Shown one piece after another: positions 27,695 to 36,135 of a stretch of DNA of 64,000 nucleotides (within the stretch, counting starts at the first letter, position 1; each line of letters opens with the position of its first letter). A model generated the notes under the pieces. That model had not been told where the DNA came from. It saw only the letters and a program-made list of their open reading frames with translations, and did not search any database. Origin of the DNA: Variovorax sp. PMC12 (lineage in GTDB: Bacteria > Pseudomonadota > Gammaproteobacteria > Burkholderiales > Burkholderiaceae_C); the NCBI RefSeq assembly GCF_003019815.1, contig NZ_CP027773.1, forward strand, positions 3,359,001-3,423,000, read 5' to 3'. The translations under genes and the position numbers were made by a program.

Positions 27695-27870
27695 CCCGTC
27701 CCTCGTGATGGCTCTGATGGACCGGGCACCGACCATTGACAGGTGCGCCGCTCGATGCGGCGAGGTGCTCCGGAAAGTGCGGGAGTCTCGAAGCGGAGGG
27801 CGGGAGCCGCTTTTGGGATTCAGGACAAAAGGTTTGCTTTGGATGACATTTGTTTACGAATGCAACGTAA

Positions 27871-27886
27871 CGTGAACTTAGTCACA
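27871..27886. promoter_or_regulatory. CRP/FNR-like palindrome between the surface operon and the regulator
   Basis: The sequence cgtgaacttagtcaca contains GTGA-N6-TCAC, the core half-sites bound by CRP/FNR-family regulators (consensus TGTGA-N6-TCACA, nine of ten bases here). It sits about 180 bases before the giant repeat gene and about 35 bases before the response-regulator ATG, so it could serve either. Binding is not shown. Confidence 0.4.
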
Positions 27887-27921
27887 TGGCATTTCAGGCC
27901 CGCTCCCATACGCTCTGTGGC

Positions 27922-28758
27922 ATGTCTTACTGGTCGACCACACCCCCCCGGCGCGCGCACATCCTTGTCATCGACGACAACATCGAGGAGCTGCAGTTGC
28001 TGCTGGGCGCGCTGCGCGGCGCGGGCCATCGGATCAGCCTTGCGTTCGATGCGCTGCAGGGATACCGCCGCGTCACCGCGCTGCAGCCCGACCTCGTGCT
28101 GCTGGACGTGCGCATGGGCACGACCGACGGCTTCACGACCTGCAGGCTGCTGAAGGCCGACAGCGCGACCGCGCACATTCCGGTGATCTTCCTGACTTCG
28201 TCGAGTGCCGTGGACGAGCGGATCGCGGGCCTGCGCGAAGGCGCGGTCGACTACATCCTCAAGCCCTTCGAACCCTCCGAAGTGCTGGCGCGCGTGGCGG
28301 TGCACCTGGCGCTGGCCAGCAGCAGCAGCCATGCGCAGGCCTGCATGGCGCAGGCCGAGAGCGTGCTGGAGAACGCGCGCTCGGACAACGCCGACCGCGT
28401 GATCGCGCAGGCGGCCGAACGGCTGGTGCTGTCCAACCTTGCGAGCGTGCCCGCGCTGCCCGAGCTTGCCGCGCGCGTGGGCACGCACGAGAAGCGGCTG
28501 ACGCGCGCGTTCCGCGAGCAGACCGGACGCACCGTGTACGAGTACGTGCGCGAGATGCGGCTGGCCGAAGCACAACGCCTGCTGGCGGCCTCCGCGCTCA
28601 ACATGGAAGAAGTGGCGCATGCGGTGGGCTTTTCCGGCGCGGCCAATTTCTCGACCGCGTTCCGCGAGCGCTTCGGGCTCACACCCTCGTCCTATCGCAA
28701 CGCACGAGCGGCTCGGCCCATGCCGACGCCGACACGGGCGCCGGCGCCGTCGGCCTGA
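27922..28758 (+). CDS. response regulator with AraC-type DNA-binding domain
   Basis: A 278-residue two-component output protein. The receiver (about 12-130) has the acidic pair in ILVIDDN, the phosphate acceptor Asp62 in LVLLDVRMG, the Thr in VIFLTSS and the Lys in YILKPFEP. The C-terminus (about 165-262) is an AraC/XylS helix-turn-helix pair, with MRLAEAQRLLAASALNMEEVAHAVGFSGAANFSTAFRERFGLTPSSYR. It is therefore a DNA-binding regulator. The start at 27922 is preferred; an ATG at 27886 would add 12 residues and overlap the palindrome. The histidine kinase GTG follows 10 bases after the stop, so they form a pair. The giant surface-protein operon is divergently transcribed 227 bases away and is the natural candidate target, by inference. 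Confidence 0.85.
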   Translation: MSYWSTTPPRRAHILVIDDNIEELQLLLGALRGAGHRISLAFDALQGYRRVTALQPDLVLLDVRMGTTDGFTTCRLLKADSATAHIPVIFLTSSSAVDERIAGLREGAVDYILKPFEPSEVLARVAVHLALASSSSHAQACMAQAESVLENARSDNADRVIAQAAERLVLSNLASVPALPELAARVGTHEKRLTRAFREQTGRTVYEYVREMRLAEAQRLLAASALNMEEVAHAVGFSGAANFSTAFRERFGLTPSSYRNARAARPMPTPTRAPAPSA

Positions 28759-28768
28759 GGCGGCGGCG

Positions 28769-31054
28769 GTGGCGATCCGCGGCATCACCGCCGCCTTGCT
28801 GCTGTGCGCGGCTTCCTGGCTCGCGGGCCCGGCGCACGCGGCCACGCTGCGGATCGTCGACGCAGCCGCGCTGCCGCTCGTGCTCGACGAAAAAGTCGAG
28901 CTGCTCGAAGACCCTGGCGGAATGCTCTCGCGCGAAGACGCGGCCGCCTCGACCCGCTTCCAGCCCGGCACGCATGCGCAGATGCGCCAGGGCTTCAGGA
29001 ACTCGGCCTTCTGGCTGCGCCTGGGAGTGGTGAACGACACCGGCACGGTGCAGCCGCTGCGGCTGGTGCTGAACGCCACCTGGCTGCAGCACGTCGACTT
29101 TCACGTGCAACGCGGCAACGGCACCGCGGCCGCGGGAGCTGCGTGGGTGCACGAGCGAGCCGGGGTGTCGGTGCCGCTGCACGGCGAACGGGACCGCGTG
29201 CCCACGCTGTCGCTCGACCTGCAACCCGGCGAGCAGGCGCGCCTGCTGGTGCGCGTGCAAAGCCACAGCAACCTCAAGTTCGCTCCCCAGCTCTACACGG
29301 CCGACGGCTGGCGTGACGCCGAGAGCAGCCATGCGCTGCTCGACGGCCTGCTGATCGGCGGACTGCTGGTGCTCGCCGTGTATTCGCTCACGCTGTGGCT
29401 CATCTCGCGCAACCCGCTGATGGCCTCGCAGAGCCTGGGCTTCACGCTGGTGGCGCTCTACGAGGCCACCTATCGCGGCCACGCCCGGCTCGCGCTGTGG
29501 CCCGACAGCATCGACTGGAGCTACCGCGCGGCCGGCGTGATAGCCGGCTGCAGCGTGCTGAGCCTGCTGCTGTACCTGCACGTGCTGTCGCGCCGCGGAC
29601 CGGTGCGCCCGCCGGGGCTGCCGGTCATCGCGGTGCTGGCCGCGAGCCAGGTCGTCGCGGTGCTCGGCACGCTGCTGGGGCCGTACGCGCCCTTCGCGCG
29701 CCTCGGCAACCTGACCGTGCTGCTGCTGGTGATCGCACTCACCGCGAGCAGCTTCGTCTACATGCGGCGTGCCGGCCCCGGCGGCAAGCTGGCGTTCCCG
29801 GTGATGACCATCATCATGATCGGCGTGTGCCTGCGCCTGACCGAGCTTTCGCTGCCCACGCACATGCTGCCCGGCTTCGACGCCTATGCACTGGGCTTCC
29901 CCGGCATGCTGGTGGGCCTGGTCGCACTGTCGTCGTGGACGCACCATCTGTCGCGCCAGCGGCAATCCGCGCAGCGCACGCTGGTGCTCTGGCAAGCGGA
30001 AGAACAGCAACGCCTGCGCGACGAGGTGGCGCTCAAGACCCACGCGCTGAACGCCGCGCTCGAGCAGCCCGAGCACCAGGCTCGCGAACAGACGCGGCTC
30101 ATGGCCTACGTGAGCCACGACCTGCGCGCCCCGCTCGCGACCATCATCGGCCACGTGCGGCGGCTGCGCGAAGAAATGCCGCAGCCGCCGCAGCGGCTGC
30201 AAGCCATCGAACGCAGCGCGACCTACCAGCTCTCGCTCATCGACGACCTGCTCGACTATGCGAAGGGCGAGCTGCTGCCGTTTTCCTTCGAGCTGCGGCC
30301 GGTGCGCCTGCAGGCGCTGATCGACGACATCGCCCAGTACGCCGACACGCTCGCACAGCGGCGCAACAACGCATTCGAACTCGAGGTGCAAGGCGCGCTG
30401 CCGCGTACGGTGCTGATCGACAGCAAGCGCTTTCACCAGCTGCTGCTCAACCTGCTGTCGAACGCCGCGAAGTTCACGCAAGGCGGCAAGATCGGCCTGC
30501 GCGTGCGGGCGCGGCCACGCGCCGACTCCTGGCGGCTGCAGTTCGAGGTGTGGGACAGCGGCAGCGGCATCGACCTGAACGAGCAGGCGCACATCCGCCA
30601 GGCCTTTGCGCAGGGCGCACCCAGCGCGAGCGGCAACGGGCTGGGGCTGGTCATCGCGCGGCGCATCGTGCAGCGCATGGGCGGGCGCCTGCTGCTCATG
30701 AGCCATCCGAACCTGGGCACGCGCGTGCGTTTCTCGGTGATCGTGAAGGATGCGCCGGATGAGCCGCGTTCGGTTGCCAGCCAAGCACCGCCGCAGCAGC
30801 CCCAGTCGTCGCGCCTGCGGCTGCGCCGCCCGCCGGCGCCCGTGCCGACCGTCGCGCCGCTGCCCGCCGCGGTACGCGCCGAACTCGAGGCGTTCGCGCG
30901 CGACGGCCGCTGGACCGACCTGCACGAATGGGCCGACCGGCTGGCGGCGGCCGATTCAGGCCACGAAGCGCTGGTCGATGCGGTGCGGCAGGCGCTCGAC
31001 CGGCTGGACTTCGAGCACATCCGCCTGCTGGCGCGCGCGACGCCCAAGCTGTGA
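28769..31054 (+). CDS. 7TMR-DISM sensor histidine kinase
   Basis: A 761-residue membrane sensor kinase. A signal peptide (ends AGPAHAA, about residue 25) precedes a periplasmic DISMED2-type sugar-binding-like domain (about 26-185), then about seven membrane helices (190-395, 7TMR-DISM), a coiled-coil linker, HisKA with the phospho-His in AYVSHDLRAPLATIIGHV (about 446), and HATPase with LLLNLLSNAAKF (N box) and GNGLGLVIARRIVQ (G box). A tail of about 95 residues (PAAVRAELEAFARDGRWTDL onward) follows the ATPase; it looks helical and is not a receiver. The GTG start is chosen because the signal begins there and GAGG lies upstream. It pairs with the receiver-AraC regulator just before it. Carbohydrate or cell-surface sensing is inferred from the DISM domain. 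Confidence 0.88.
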   Translation: MAIRGITAALLLCAASWLAGPAHAATLRIVDAAALPLVLDEKVELLEDPGGMLSREDAAASTRFQPGTHAQMRQGFRNSAFWLRLGVVNDTGTVQPLRLVLNATWLQHVDFHVQRGNGTAAAGAAWVHERAGVSVPLHGERDRVPTLSLDLQPGEQARLLVRVQSHSNLKFAPQLYTADGWRDAESSHALLDGLLIGGLLVLAVYSLTLWLISRNPLMASQSLGFTLVALYEATYRGHARLALWPDSIDWSYRAAGVIAGCSVLSLLLYLHVLSRRGPVRPPGLPVIAVLAASQVVAVLGTLLGPYAPFARLGNLTVLLLVIALTASSFVYMRRAGPGGKLAFPVMTIIMIGVCLRLTELSLPTHMLPGFDAYALGFPGMLVGLVALSSWTHHLSRQRQSAQRTLVLWQAEEQQRLRDEVALKTHALNAALEQPEHQAREQTRLMAYVSHDLRAPLATIIGHVRRLREEMPQPPQRLQAIERSATYQLSLIDDLLDYAKGELLPFSFELRPVRLQALIDDIAQYADTLAQRRNNAFELEVQGALPRTVLIDSKRFHQLLLNLLSNAAKFTQGGKIGLRVRARPRADSWRLQFEVWDSGSGIDLNEQAHIRQAFAQGAPSASGNGLGLVIARRIVQRMGGRLLLMSHPNLGTRVRFSVIVKDAPDEPRSVASQAPPQQPQSSRLRLRRPPAPVPTVAPLPAAVRAELEAFARDGRWTDLHEWADRLAAADSGHEALVDAVRQALDRLDFEHIRLLARATPKL

Positions 31055-31128
31055 GCGTGCCCGACGCGGGCTTTGCACGCGGCGAGGCCTCTGTTTAGCA
31101 TGCAAGGACCTCATTTTCAGGAGCCTTC

Positions 31129-31539
31129 ATGCACGACATCGCCGCTCTCCAGAAGCTGCTGGACACGCTGTTCCCCGGCCTCATGGGCGTGCGCCTCACG
31201 GCGCTCGAACCCGACCGCGTGGTCGCGCAGATGGAAGTGCGGCCCGACCTGTGCACGGCCGGCGGCATCCTGCACGGCGGCGCCTACATGGCCTTCGCCG
31301 ACACGCTGGGCGCCGTCGGCACCATCGTCAACCTGGCGGAAGGCAAGCGCACGACCACGACCGATTCAAGCACCAAGTTCATCGCCGGCGCGCGGGTGGG
31401 CAGCATCGTCACCGGCACCAGCGTCGCGCTGCACCGGGGACGCACGACCATGGTCTGGCAGACCACCGTCGCCGATGCGCAAGGCAAGCTGTGCGCCGTC
31501 GTCACGCAGACGCAACTGGTGCTTGAAGGGGCGGGGTGA
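31129..31539 (+). CDS. PaaI-family hotdog-fold thioesterase
   Basis: A 136-residue hotdog-fold thioesterase that hydrolyses acyl-CoA esters in the cytoplasm. The helix motif GGILHGGAYMAFADTLGAV around residues 45-63 and the strand TDSSTKFIAGARVGSI match the PaaI/YdiI-like family. AGGAG lies seven bases before the ATG. Its 3' end overlaps the 3' end of the converging flippase-like gene by 38 bases. No pathway neighbours define the substrate. Confidence 0.85.
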   Translation: MHDIAALQKLLDTLFPGLMGVRLTALEPDRVVAQMEVRPDLCTAGGILHGGAYMAFADTLGAVGTIVNLAEGKRTTTTDSSTKFIAGARVGSIVTGTSVALHRGRTTMVWQTTVADAQGKLCAVVTQTQLVLEGAG

Positions 31540-32530
31540 CATCCCCTGGGGTTTCTTCGGCCGAATGGCTCGACGCGTAGCGCTCGAGGAACAGGTAGAG
31601 CGCCAGGCCACCGGCCAGCGGCAGCAGATAGTAGAGCGCGCGGTAGGCCAGCACCGCGCCCATCAGCACGCCCTGCTTCACGCTGCCCGAGAGCAGCGCC
31701 AGGTACACCGCCTCCAGCACGCCGAGGCCGGCGGGAATAGGCGTCAGCACCCCGACGATGGACGCGGCGAGCAGCACGCCCAGCGTGGTCGCATAAGGCA
31801 CCTTCTGTCCCAGCAGCAGATACATGGCGGCGCCCATCAACGCCCAGTTGGTGGTCGACAACGCAAGCTGCACCACTGCAAGACGCGCGGCCGGCAACTG
31901 CAGGCGACGGCCCCTGAAGCGCCATTCCCGCCCGCGCGCCAATGCACAGGCCGCGACATACGCCAATGCCAGCAGGATCATCACCACGCCGAGCAGGCGC
32001 AGCGCGCCCGCCCCGATATGCGCCTGGCTGGGCGGCACGATGGCCCCCGCCGCGAACAGGCCACCCGCCAGCAGGCCGTAACCCAGCCAGTTGGTCGCAA
32101 GACTCAGGCCGACGATCTGCGCCACCGTGGTGTCGTCTAGACCGGCACGCGCATAGAGCCGCGCGCGCATCGCGATGCCGCCGACCAGCGAGCCGAGGTT
32201 GAGGTTGAACGCGTAGCTCGTCACGGCGATCGCCCACGTGCGCCAGTACGGCAGGGGATGCCGCAGGTGGCGCTTGCCGATCAGGTCGAAGCATCCGTAG
32301 AGCGCATGGCTCGCCGTGGCGAGACCGAGCACCGCGAGCAGCAGCCAAGGCGAGTAGCGCTGGAGTGCCTGCCACGCGCCAGCCCAGTCGATCTTGTGCG
32401 CGTGCGAAAGGAGCAAGCCCAGCACGGCGATGCCGAACAGCGGCAAGGCCCAACGCCTGCAGCGTTGCCAGATCGTGCTGCCCGCGGCGTGCGCAGGGGC
32501 ATCGGCGATGGCGGCCGAATGGGTGTTCAT
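31502..32530 (-). CDS. lysylphosphatidylglycerol-synthase-TM / UPF0104 membrane protein
   Basis: A 342-residue polytopic inner-membrane protein with about eight hydrophobic segments, of the flippase-like UPF0104 (YbhN-like) family. Marks include AVTSYAFNLNLGSLVGGIAMRARLYARAGL and VLLAASIVGVLTPIPAGLGVLEAVYLALL. Relatives include the membrane half of MprF, which moves modified lipids across the membrane; no aminoacyl-transferase domain is present here. The ATG lies at 32530, upstream of which is a small hydrophilic gene on the same strand (stop 20 bases away), so they may be cotranscribed. Confidence 0.85.
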   Translation of the reverse strand: MNTHSAAIADAPAHAAGSTIWQRCRRWALPLFGIAVLGLLLSHAHKIDWAGAWQALQRYSPWLLLAVLGLATASHALYGCFDLIGKRHLRHPLPYWRTWAIAVTSYAFNLNLGSLVGGIAMRARLYARAGLDDTTVAQIVGLSLATNWLGYGLLAGGLFAAGAIVPPSQAHIGAGALRLLGVVMILLALAYVAACALARGREWRFRGRRLQLPAARLAVVQLALSTTNWALMGAAMYLLLGQKVPYATTLGVLLAASIVGVLTPIPAGLGVLEAVYLALLSGSVKQGVLMGAVLAYRALYYLLPLAGGLALYLFLERYASSHSAEETPGDVTPPLQAPVASA

Positions 32531-32550
32531 GGCGACGGCGGCCCGGCGGC

Positions 32551-32742
32551 TCAGGGCTTGGCGGGCTTGTCGCTTTTTTCGGGCGTCTTGTGCTCGGCGA
32601 GGCCCTTGTCGTGGAGCTTGCTGTTGCGCACGTCCTTCATCATGCGTTCGCCTTCGGCGTCACGGCCGTCGGTGGGAACGGACTCTTCTTGCGTGACTTC
32701 GGGCTCTTCGTGATGCGGCGAGCCTTTGCGGATCTGGGACAT
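32551..32742 (-). CDS. small hydrophilic hypothetical protein
   Basis: A 63-residue, highly charged protein rich in Glu, Lys and Asp (EEPEVTQEESVPTD at the start, HKTPEKSDKPAKP at the end), with no hydrophobic core and probably disordered. I do not recognise it. The ATG at 32742 has GAGGAG six bases before it. The frame is open upstream to 32826, but the ribosome site supports the shorter form. It precedes the flippase-like gene by 20 bases on the same strand. Confidence 0.55.
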   Translation of the reverse strand: MSQIRKGSPHHEEPEVTQEESVPTDGRDAEGERMMKDVRNSKLHDKGLAEHKTPEKSDKPAKP

Positions 32743-32911
32743 GGACATCTCCTCGGTGATGGCCGAGTTTGTCGAAGCCCGCGATGCCCACAGCGCCGTC
32801 CATCGGCGATGGCGGATGCAGGACATTTGCCATTCCGGCGCTGCGCACAGCCTGCGGGAAGGCGGAAATTGAAAAAGCCCTTGATCCTGTGAAGGAGCAA
32901 GGGCTTTGAAT

Positions 32912-32987
32912 TGGTGGCCTGGGGCGGAATCGAACCACCGACACGCGGATTTTCAATCCGCTGCTCTACCAACTGAGCTACCGGGCC
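32912..32987 (-). tRNA. tRNA-Phe (GAA)
   Basis: A 76-nt cloverleaf with encoded CCA. The anticodon loop TTGAAAA gives GAA (Phe). The T-arm contains GGTTCGATTCC and the D-arm contains AGCTCAGTTGGTAGAGC. The acceptor stem is GGCCCGG with CCAGGCC, with one C-A mismatch at position 5. It lies between the NtrX-like gene and the small hydrophilic gene, all on the minus strand. Confidence 0.97.
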
Positions 32988-33011
32988 ATCTGCATTTGTG
33001 TGCAGCCTTAA

Positions 33012-33017
33012 ATTATA
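33012..33017 (-). promoter_or_regulatory. possible -10 box for tRNA-Phe
   Basis: A perfect TATAAT on the minus strand begins 30 bases before the tRNA-Phe 5' end and overlaps the last codons of the NtrX-like gene. No good -35 hexamer is seen at 16-18 bases, so this is only a candidate. Confidence 0.35.
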
Positions 33018-33714
33018 CAGCGCTTCTGCGCCCTCTCGACAGATCCACACCAAGTTGTTTGAGTTTTCTGTAGAGATGGGTGCGCTCGAGGCCGGTTTTC
33101 TCGGCCACGCGGGTCATCGAACCGTTCTCCATCGCGAGGTGGAACTCGAAATAGGCCTTCTCGAAACCGTCGCGCGCATCGCGCAGCGGGCGGTCGAGGT
33201 CGAAGCTCTGGGTCGACTGGGGGCCGATGTCGGCCACGGGCACTGAAGCGAGCGATGCCATCAGCAGGCTGTCGCCGGTGGTGGTAATGGCGGTGGCCTG
33301 CGCCACGCCCGCCGGTACGGGGACCACGCCGGCTGCGGCGCGGCGCGCGCTCTCGCGCGCCAGCCCCTGCTCGACGGCCTTGAGCAGCTTCTGCAGCGTG
33401 ATGGGCTTTTCGAGGAAGGCGAAGGCACCGATGCGCGTGGCGTCGACCGCCGTGTCGATGGTGGCGTGGCCGCTCATCATGATGACGGGCATGCTCAGCA
33501 GGCCTGCGGTGGACCACTCCTTGAGCAGCGTGACGCCGTCTGTGTCCGGCATCCAGATGTCGAGCAGGACGAGGTCCGGCCGCGCACGCTGGCGGGCCGC
33601 GCGGGCTTCGGCGGCGTTTTCCGCGAGCTCCACGTTGTGGCCTTCGTCATTGAGAATTTCGAAGAGCAGGTCCCGGATGCCCAGCTCGTCATCGACCACG
33701 AGAATGTTTGCCAT
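33013..33714 (-). CDS. short NtrX-like response regulator (receiver plus Fis HTH, no AAA+)
   Basis: A 233-residue regulator. The receiver (1-125) has ILVVDDE, phospho-acceptor Asp52 in LVLLDIWMP, VIMMSGHA and FLEKPI. A linker of about 55 residues follows, and the C-terminus (about 185-228) is a Fis-type helix-turn-helix with MTRVAEKTGLERTHLYRKLKQLGV. Classical NtrX has a central AAA+ sigma-54 domain of about 240 residues between these parts; here it is absent, giving a layout nearer to PrrA/RegA. ATG 33714 (MANILVVDDE) is preferred over an upstream extension to 33777. It follows the NtrY-like kinase on the same strand by 90 bases and is surely its partner. Confidence 0.85.
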   Translation of the reverse strand: MANILVVDDELGIRDLLFEILNDEGHNVELAENAAEARAARQRARPDLVLLDIWMPDTDGVTLLKEWSTAGLLSMPVIMMSGHATIDTAVDATRIGAFAFLEKPITLQKLLKAVEQGLARESARRAAAGVVPVPAGVAQATAITTTGDSLLMASLASVPVADIGPQSTQSFDLDRPLRDARDGFEKAYFEFHLAMENGSMTRVAEKTGLERTHLYRKLKQLGVDLSRGRRSAV

Positions 33715-33804
33715 GAGTGCTGCTTGTTGTGTGCGCTGGTATCTGCAATGGTGTGTAAGGTCCGCCGGTCCGGCCATCGCCTGGGCGACGGAAATCGTAA
33801 GCGC

Positions 33805-36135
33805 TCAGGCGGCGGAAGATTTCGAATCTTCGGTGTGAGCGACCGCTGCCCGCGGCTCGCTTGCCAGCGCGAATGATAGCGAGACTTGTGCCCCTGCTAC
33901 AGCCCCGTCGACAACGCGGTTGGAAAGCTCGATGCGCGCACCGTGCTCATCCGCGATCTTCTTCACGACGGCAAGGCCCAAACCGGTACCTTTTGTTTTC
34001 GTCGTGACATAGGGTTCGAAGGCCCGCTTGAGAATGTTCTCGGCAAAGCCGGGGCCGCTGTCCTGCACGGTGAGCCGCACGCGCTGGCCCGAATCGCCCA
34101 GGCGCGTGCGGATGACGACCTCGCCCCGCCGGCCGGTGCCGCTGGCCGCGGCCTCGGCGGCGTCCTGCGCGTTTTGCAACAGGTTGTGAATCACCTGCCG
34201 GATCTGCTGCGCGTCGCCGCGGATCGGCGGGCAGCGCTCGTCGAGCTCGGAGCGCAGCACGATGGGCAGGCTCTCGGCGTTGTAGAGCTGGAGCACGTCG
34301 GCCAGCAGCGCGTTGAGGTCGACCGGCTTGAGGTCGGCGGCGGGCAGCCGCGCATAGTCGCGGAATTCATTGACCAGCCGCTTCATCGCATCGACCTGGT
34401 CGACGATGGTCTTCACCGACTTCACGAGCACCGCCTGCTCGGGCGGCTGCACTTTGCCGGACAGCTTCATCTCGAGCCGCTCGGCGGACAGCTGGATCGG
34501 CGTCAGCGGGTTCTTGATTTCGTGCGCGAGGCGGCGCGCCACCTCGCCCCAGGCCTGGGCGCGCTGCGCCGAGACGATCTCCGAGATGTCGTCGAACACC
34601 AGCAGCCGCGCGGCACCGGGCAGCTCGGCGCCACGGGCGACGATGTTGATGGCGCCGTCCTGCTGCGGCATGTCGTGCCCCGAGGCGTGGAGCTCGAAGG
34701 CGTGCTGCCAATGGTCGAGGCCGTGCTGCATGCGCTCGACCAGGAAATCGTCGAACTGCTGCTGCACCTTGGCACCGAACTCCGCGAGGCCGGGCACGTC
34801 GACCAGCGGCTGGCCCTCGTAGGCCGCGAGCGGCGCACGCAGCACGCGGGTGGCGCCGGGGTTGGTCGACAGCACCGTGCCCTTGGCGTCGAGCACGATC
34901 ACGCCGGAGGTGAGGTTGTCCAGGATGGTCTGCAGGTTGGCGCGGGCGGCGTCGAGCTGGCCCATGGTCTTCTCGACCGCGCCGCGCGCGTCGGCCAGCT
35001 GCTGGGTCATGACGGCGAACGAGCGCGTGAGGCCGCCCAGCTCGTCCTTGCCCTGCAGCACGGCCGTGGGCCGCAGGTCGCCGGCGGCCACCTGGCGCAC
35101 GCCATCGGCCAGCACCAGCAGCGGGCGCGCGAGCTGGTTGCCGAACAGCACGGCCAGCAGCACCGCACCGAACACCGCAAGGAACAGGCTCAGCGTCAGC
35201 GTGCCGATGTACATGCGGCGCAAGCCTTCGCGCGCGAGCGCCCGCTCCTGGTATTCGCGGTTGGCCTCCTGCACCGCCAGCGCATTGGCCACCACGGCGG
35301 GCGGCAACGGACGCGTGACCTGCAGATAGCGCGGCGCGGTGTCGAAGTCGAAACCGGGGCGCTGCACCATGGCGAGCGCACGCACGCTCGCGACCGGCGG
35401 CGTGGCGCCGGGCATGGTGGTTTCGTCCAGGCCTTCGATGTGCGCGACCGCGCGTTCGGGCCGCACCTGGCGGAACTGCTGCGCGGTCGGCCGTTCGGGG
35501 TTGAGCTGGAAACGCGACGAGCCGGCGCTGGCCACCAGTTGGCCCGAACCGGTCCAGAGAATCACGTCGGTCGCCTCGAGCTGGTCGCGGATGCGCTCCA
35601 GCACCAGGCCCGCGCTGGCATCGGGCACTTGCGCGAGCTGCCCGCTGGCGCTGCGCGCCTTGGCGGCGAGGTCGTCGGACAGCGAGTCGAGCGTGGCGCG
35701 GCCGAGGTTCAGGCCGGCATCGAGCGCCCCTTCCACCTTGACGTCGAACCAGCTTTCGATCGAACGCGCGACGAACTGGTAGGACACCACGTAGACCAGC
35801 GCCCCGGGCACCACACCCACCAGCGCGAAGATGGCCGCCAGCTTGATGAGCAGCCGGCTGCCGAACTTGCCCTGCCGCAGCCGACGCAGCAGCCGGAACG
35901 CGACCCAGCCGATCACCAGCACCAGCAGCACCGCCACCACCACGTTGATGCCGAACAGGCGCACGTAGTAGCGCTCGTACAGCGCGCGGTTGTTGGTGGC
36001 CTGCGCGAGCAGGAACATCAGCACCAGGCCGATGGCCGTGACCAGCGCGGCTCCCACGCCGATGGCCCAGCGCATCGCACGCGCGCGGCTCGCGGCGGGC
36101 GTGGCCGCTGCGCCGCTGCGCGGGGAGGTGCTCAC
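33805..36135 (-). CDS. NtrY-like sensor histidine kinase
   Basis: A 776-residue inner-membrane sensor kinase. There are hydrophobic segments at about 21-45 and 62-82, a third near 93-118, a periplasmic domain, and a fourth near 310, then HAMP (about 330-385), PAS (about 395-500), HisKA with LAHEIKNPLTPIQLSAERL (His near 540) and HATPase with VIHNLLQNAQDAAE and GTGLGLAVVKKI. The EIKNPLTPIQ box and the order TM-HAMP-PAS-kinase are those of NtrY, which senses nitrogen or redox state in other proteobacteria. The start is GTG overlapping the DUF4390 stop (GTGA). With the short regulator downstream it forms a two-component pair. Confidence 0.9.
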   Translation of the reverse strand: MSTSPRSGAAATPAASRARAMRWAIGVGAALVTAIGLVLMFLLAQATNNRALYERYYVRLFGINVVVAVLLVLVIGWVAFRLLRRLRQGKFGSRLLIKLAAIFALVGVVPGALVYVVSYQFVARSIESWFDVKVEGALDAGLNLGRATLDSLSDDLAAKARSASGQLAQVPDASAGLVLERIRDQLEATDVILWTGSGQLVASAGSSRFQLNPERPTAQQFRQVRPERAVAHIEGLDETTMPGATPPVASVRALAMVQRPGFDFDTAPRYLQVTRPLPPAVVANALAVQEANREYQERALAREGLRRMYIGTLTLSLFLAVFGAVLLAVLFGNQLARPLLVLADGVRQVAAGDLRPTAVLQGKDELGGLTRSFAVMTQQLADARGAVEKTMGQLDAARANLQTILDNLTSGVIVLDAKGTVLSTNPGATRVLRAPLAAYEGQPLVDVPGLAEFGAKVQQQFDDFLVERMQHGLDHWQHAFELHASGHDMPQQDGAINIVARGAELPGAARLLVFDDISEIVSAQRAQAWGEVARRLAHEIKNPLTPIQLSAERLEMKLSGKVQPPEQAVLVKSVKTIVDQVDAMKRLVNEFRDYARLPAADLKPVDLNALLADVLQLYNAESLPIVLRSELDERCPPIRGDAQQIRQVIHNLLQNAQDAAEAAASGTGRRGEVVIRTRLGDSGQRVRLTVQDSGPGFAENILKRAFEPYVTTKTKGTGLGLAVVKKIADEHGARIELSNRVVDGAVAGAQVSLSFALASEPRAAVAHTEDSKSSAA

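Noticed and set aside
20978..27739. A 2,253-codon open frame on the plus strand antisense to the giant repeat gene.
   Set aside because: It mirrors the coding frame of a GC-rich gene and its translation is low-complexity Ala/Gly/Arg/Val/His with no domains. Stops are rare by codon bias. It is a shadow.
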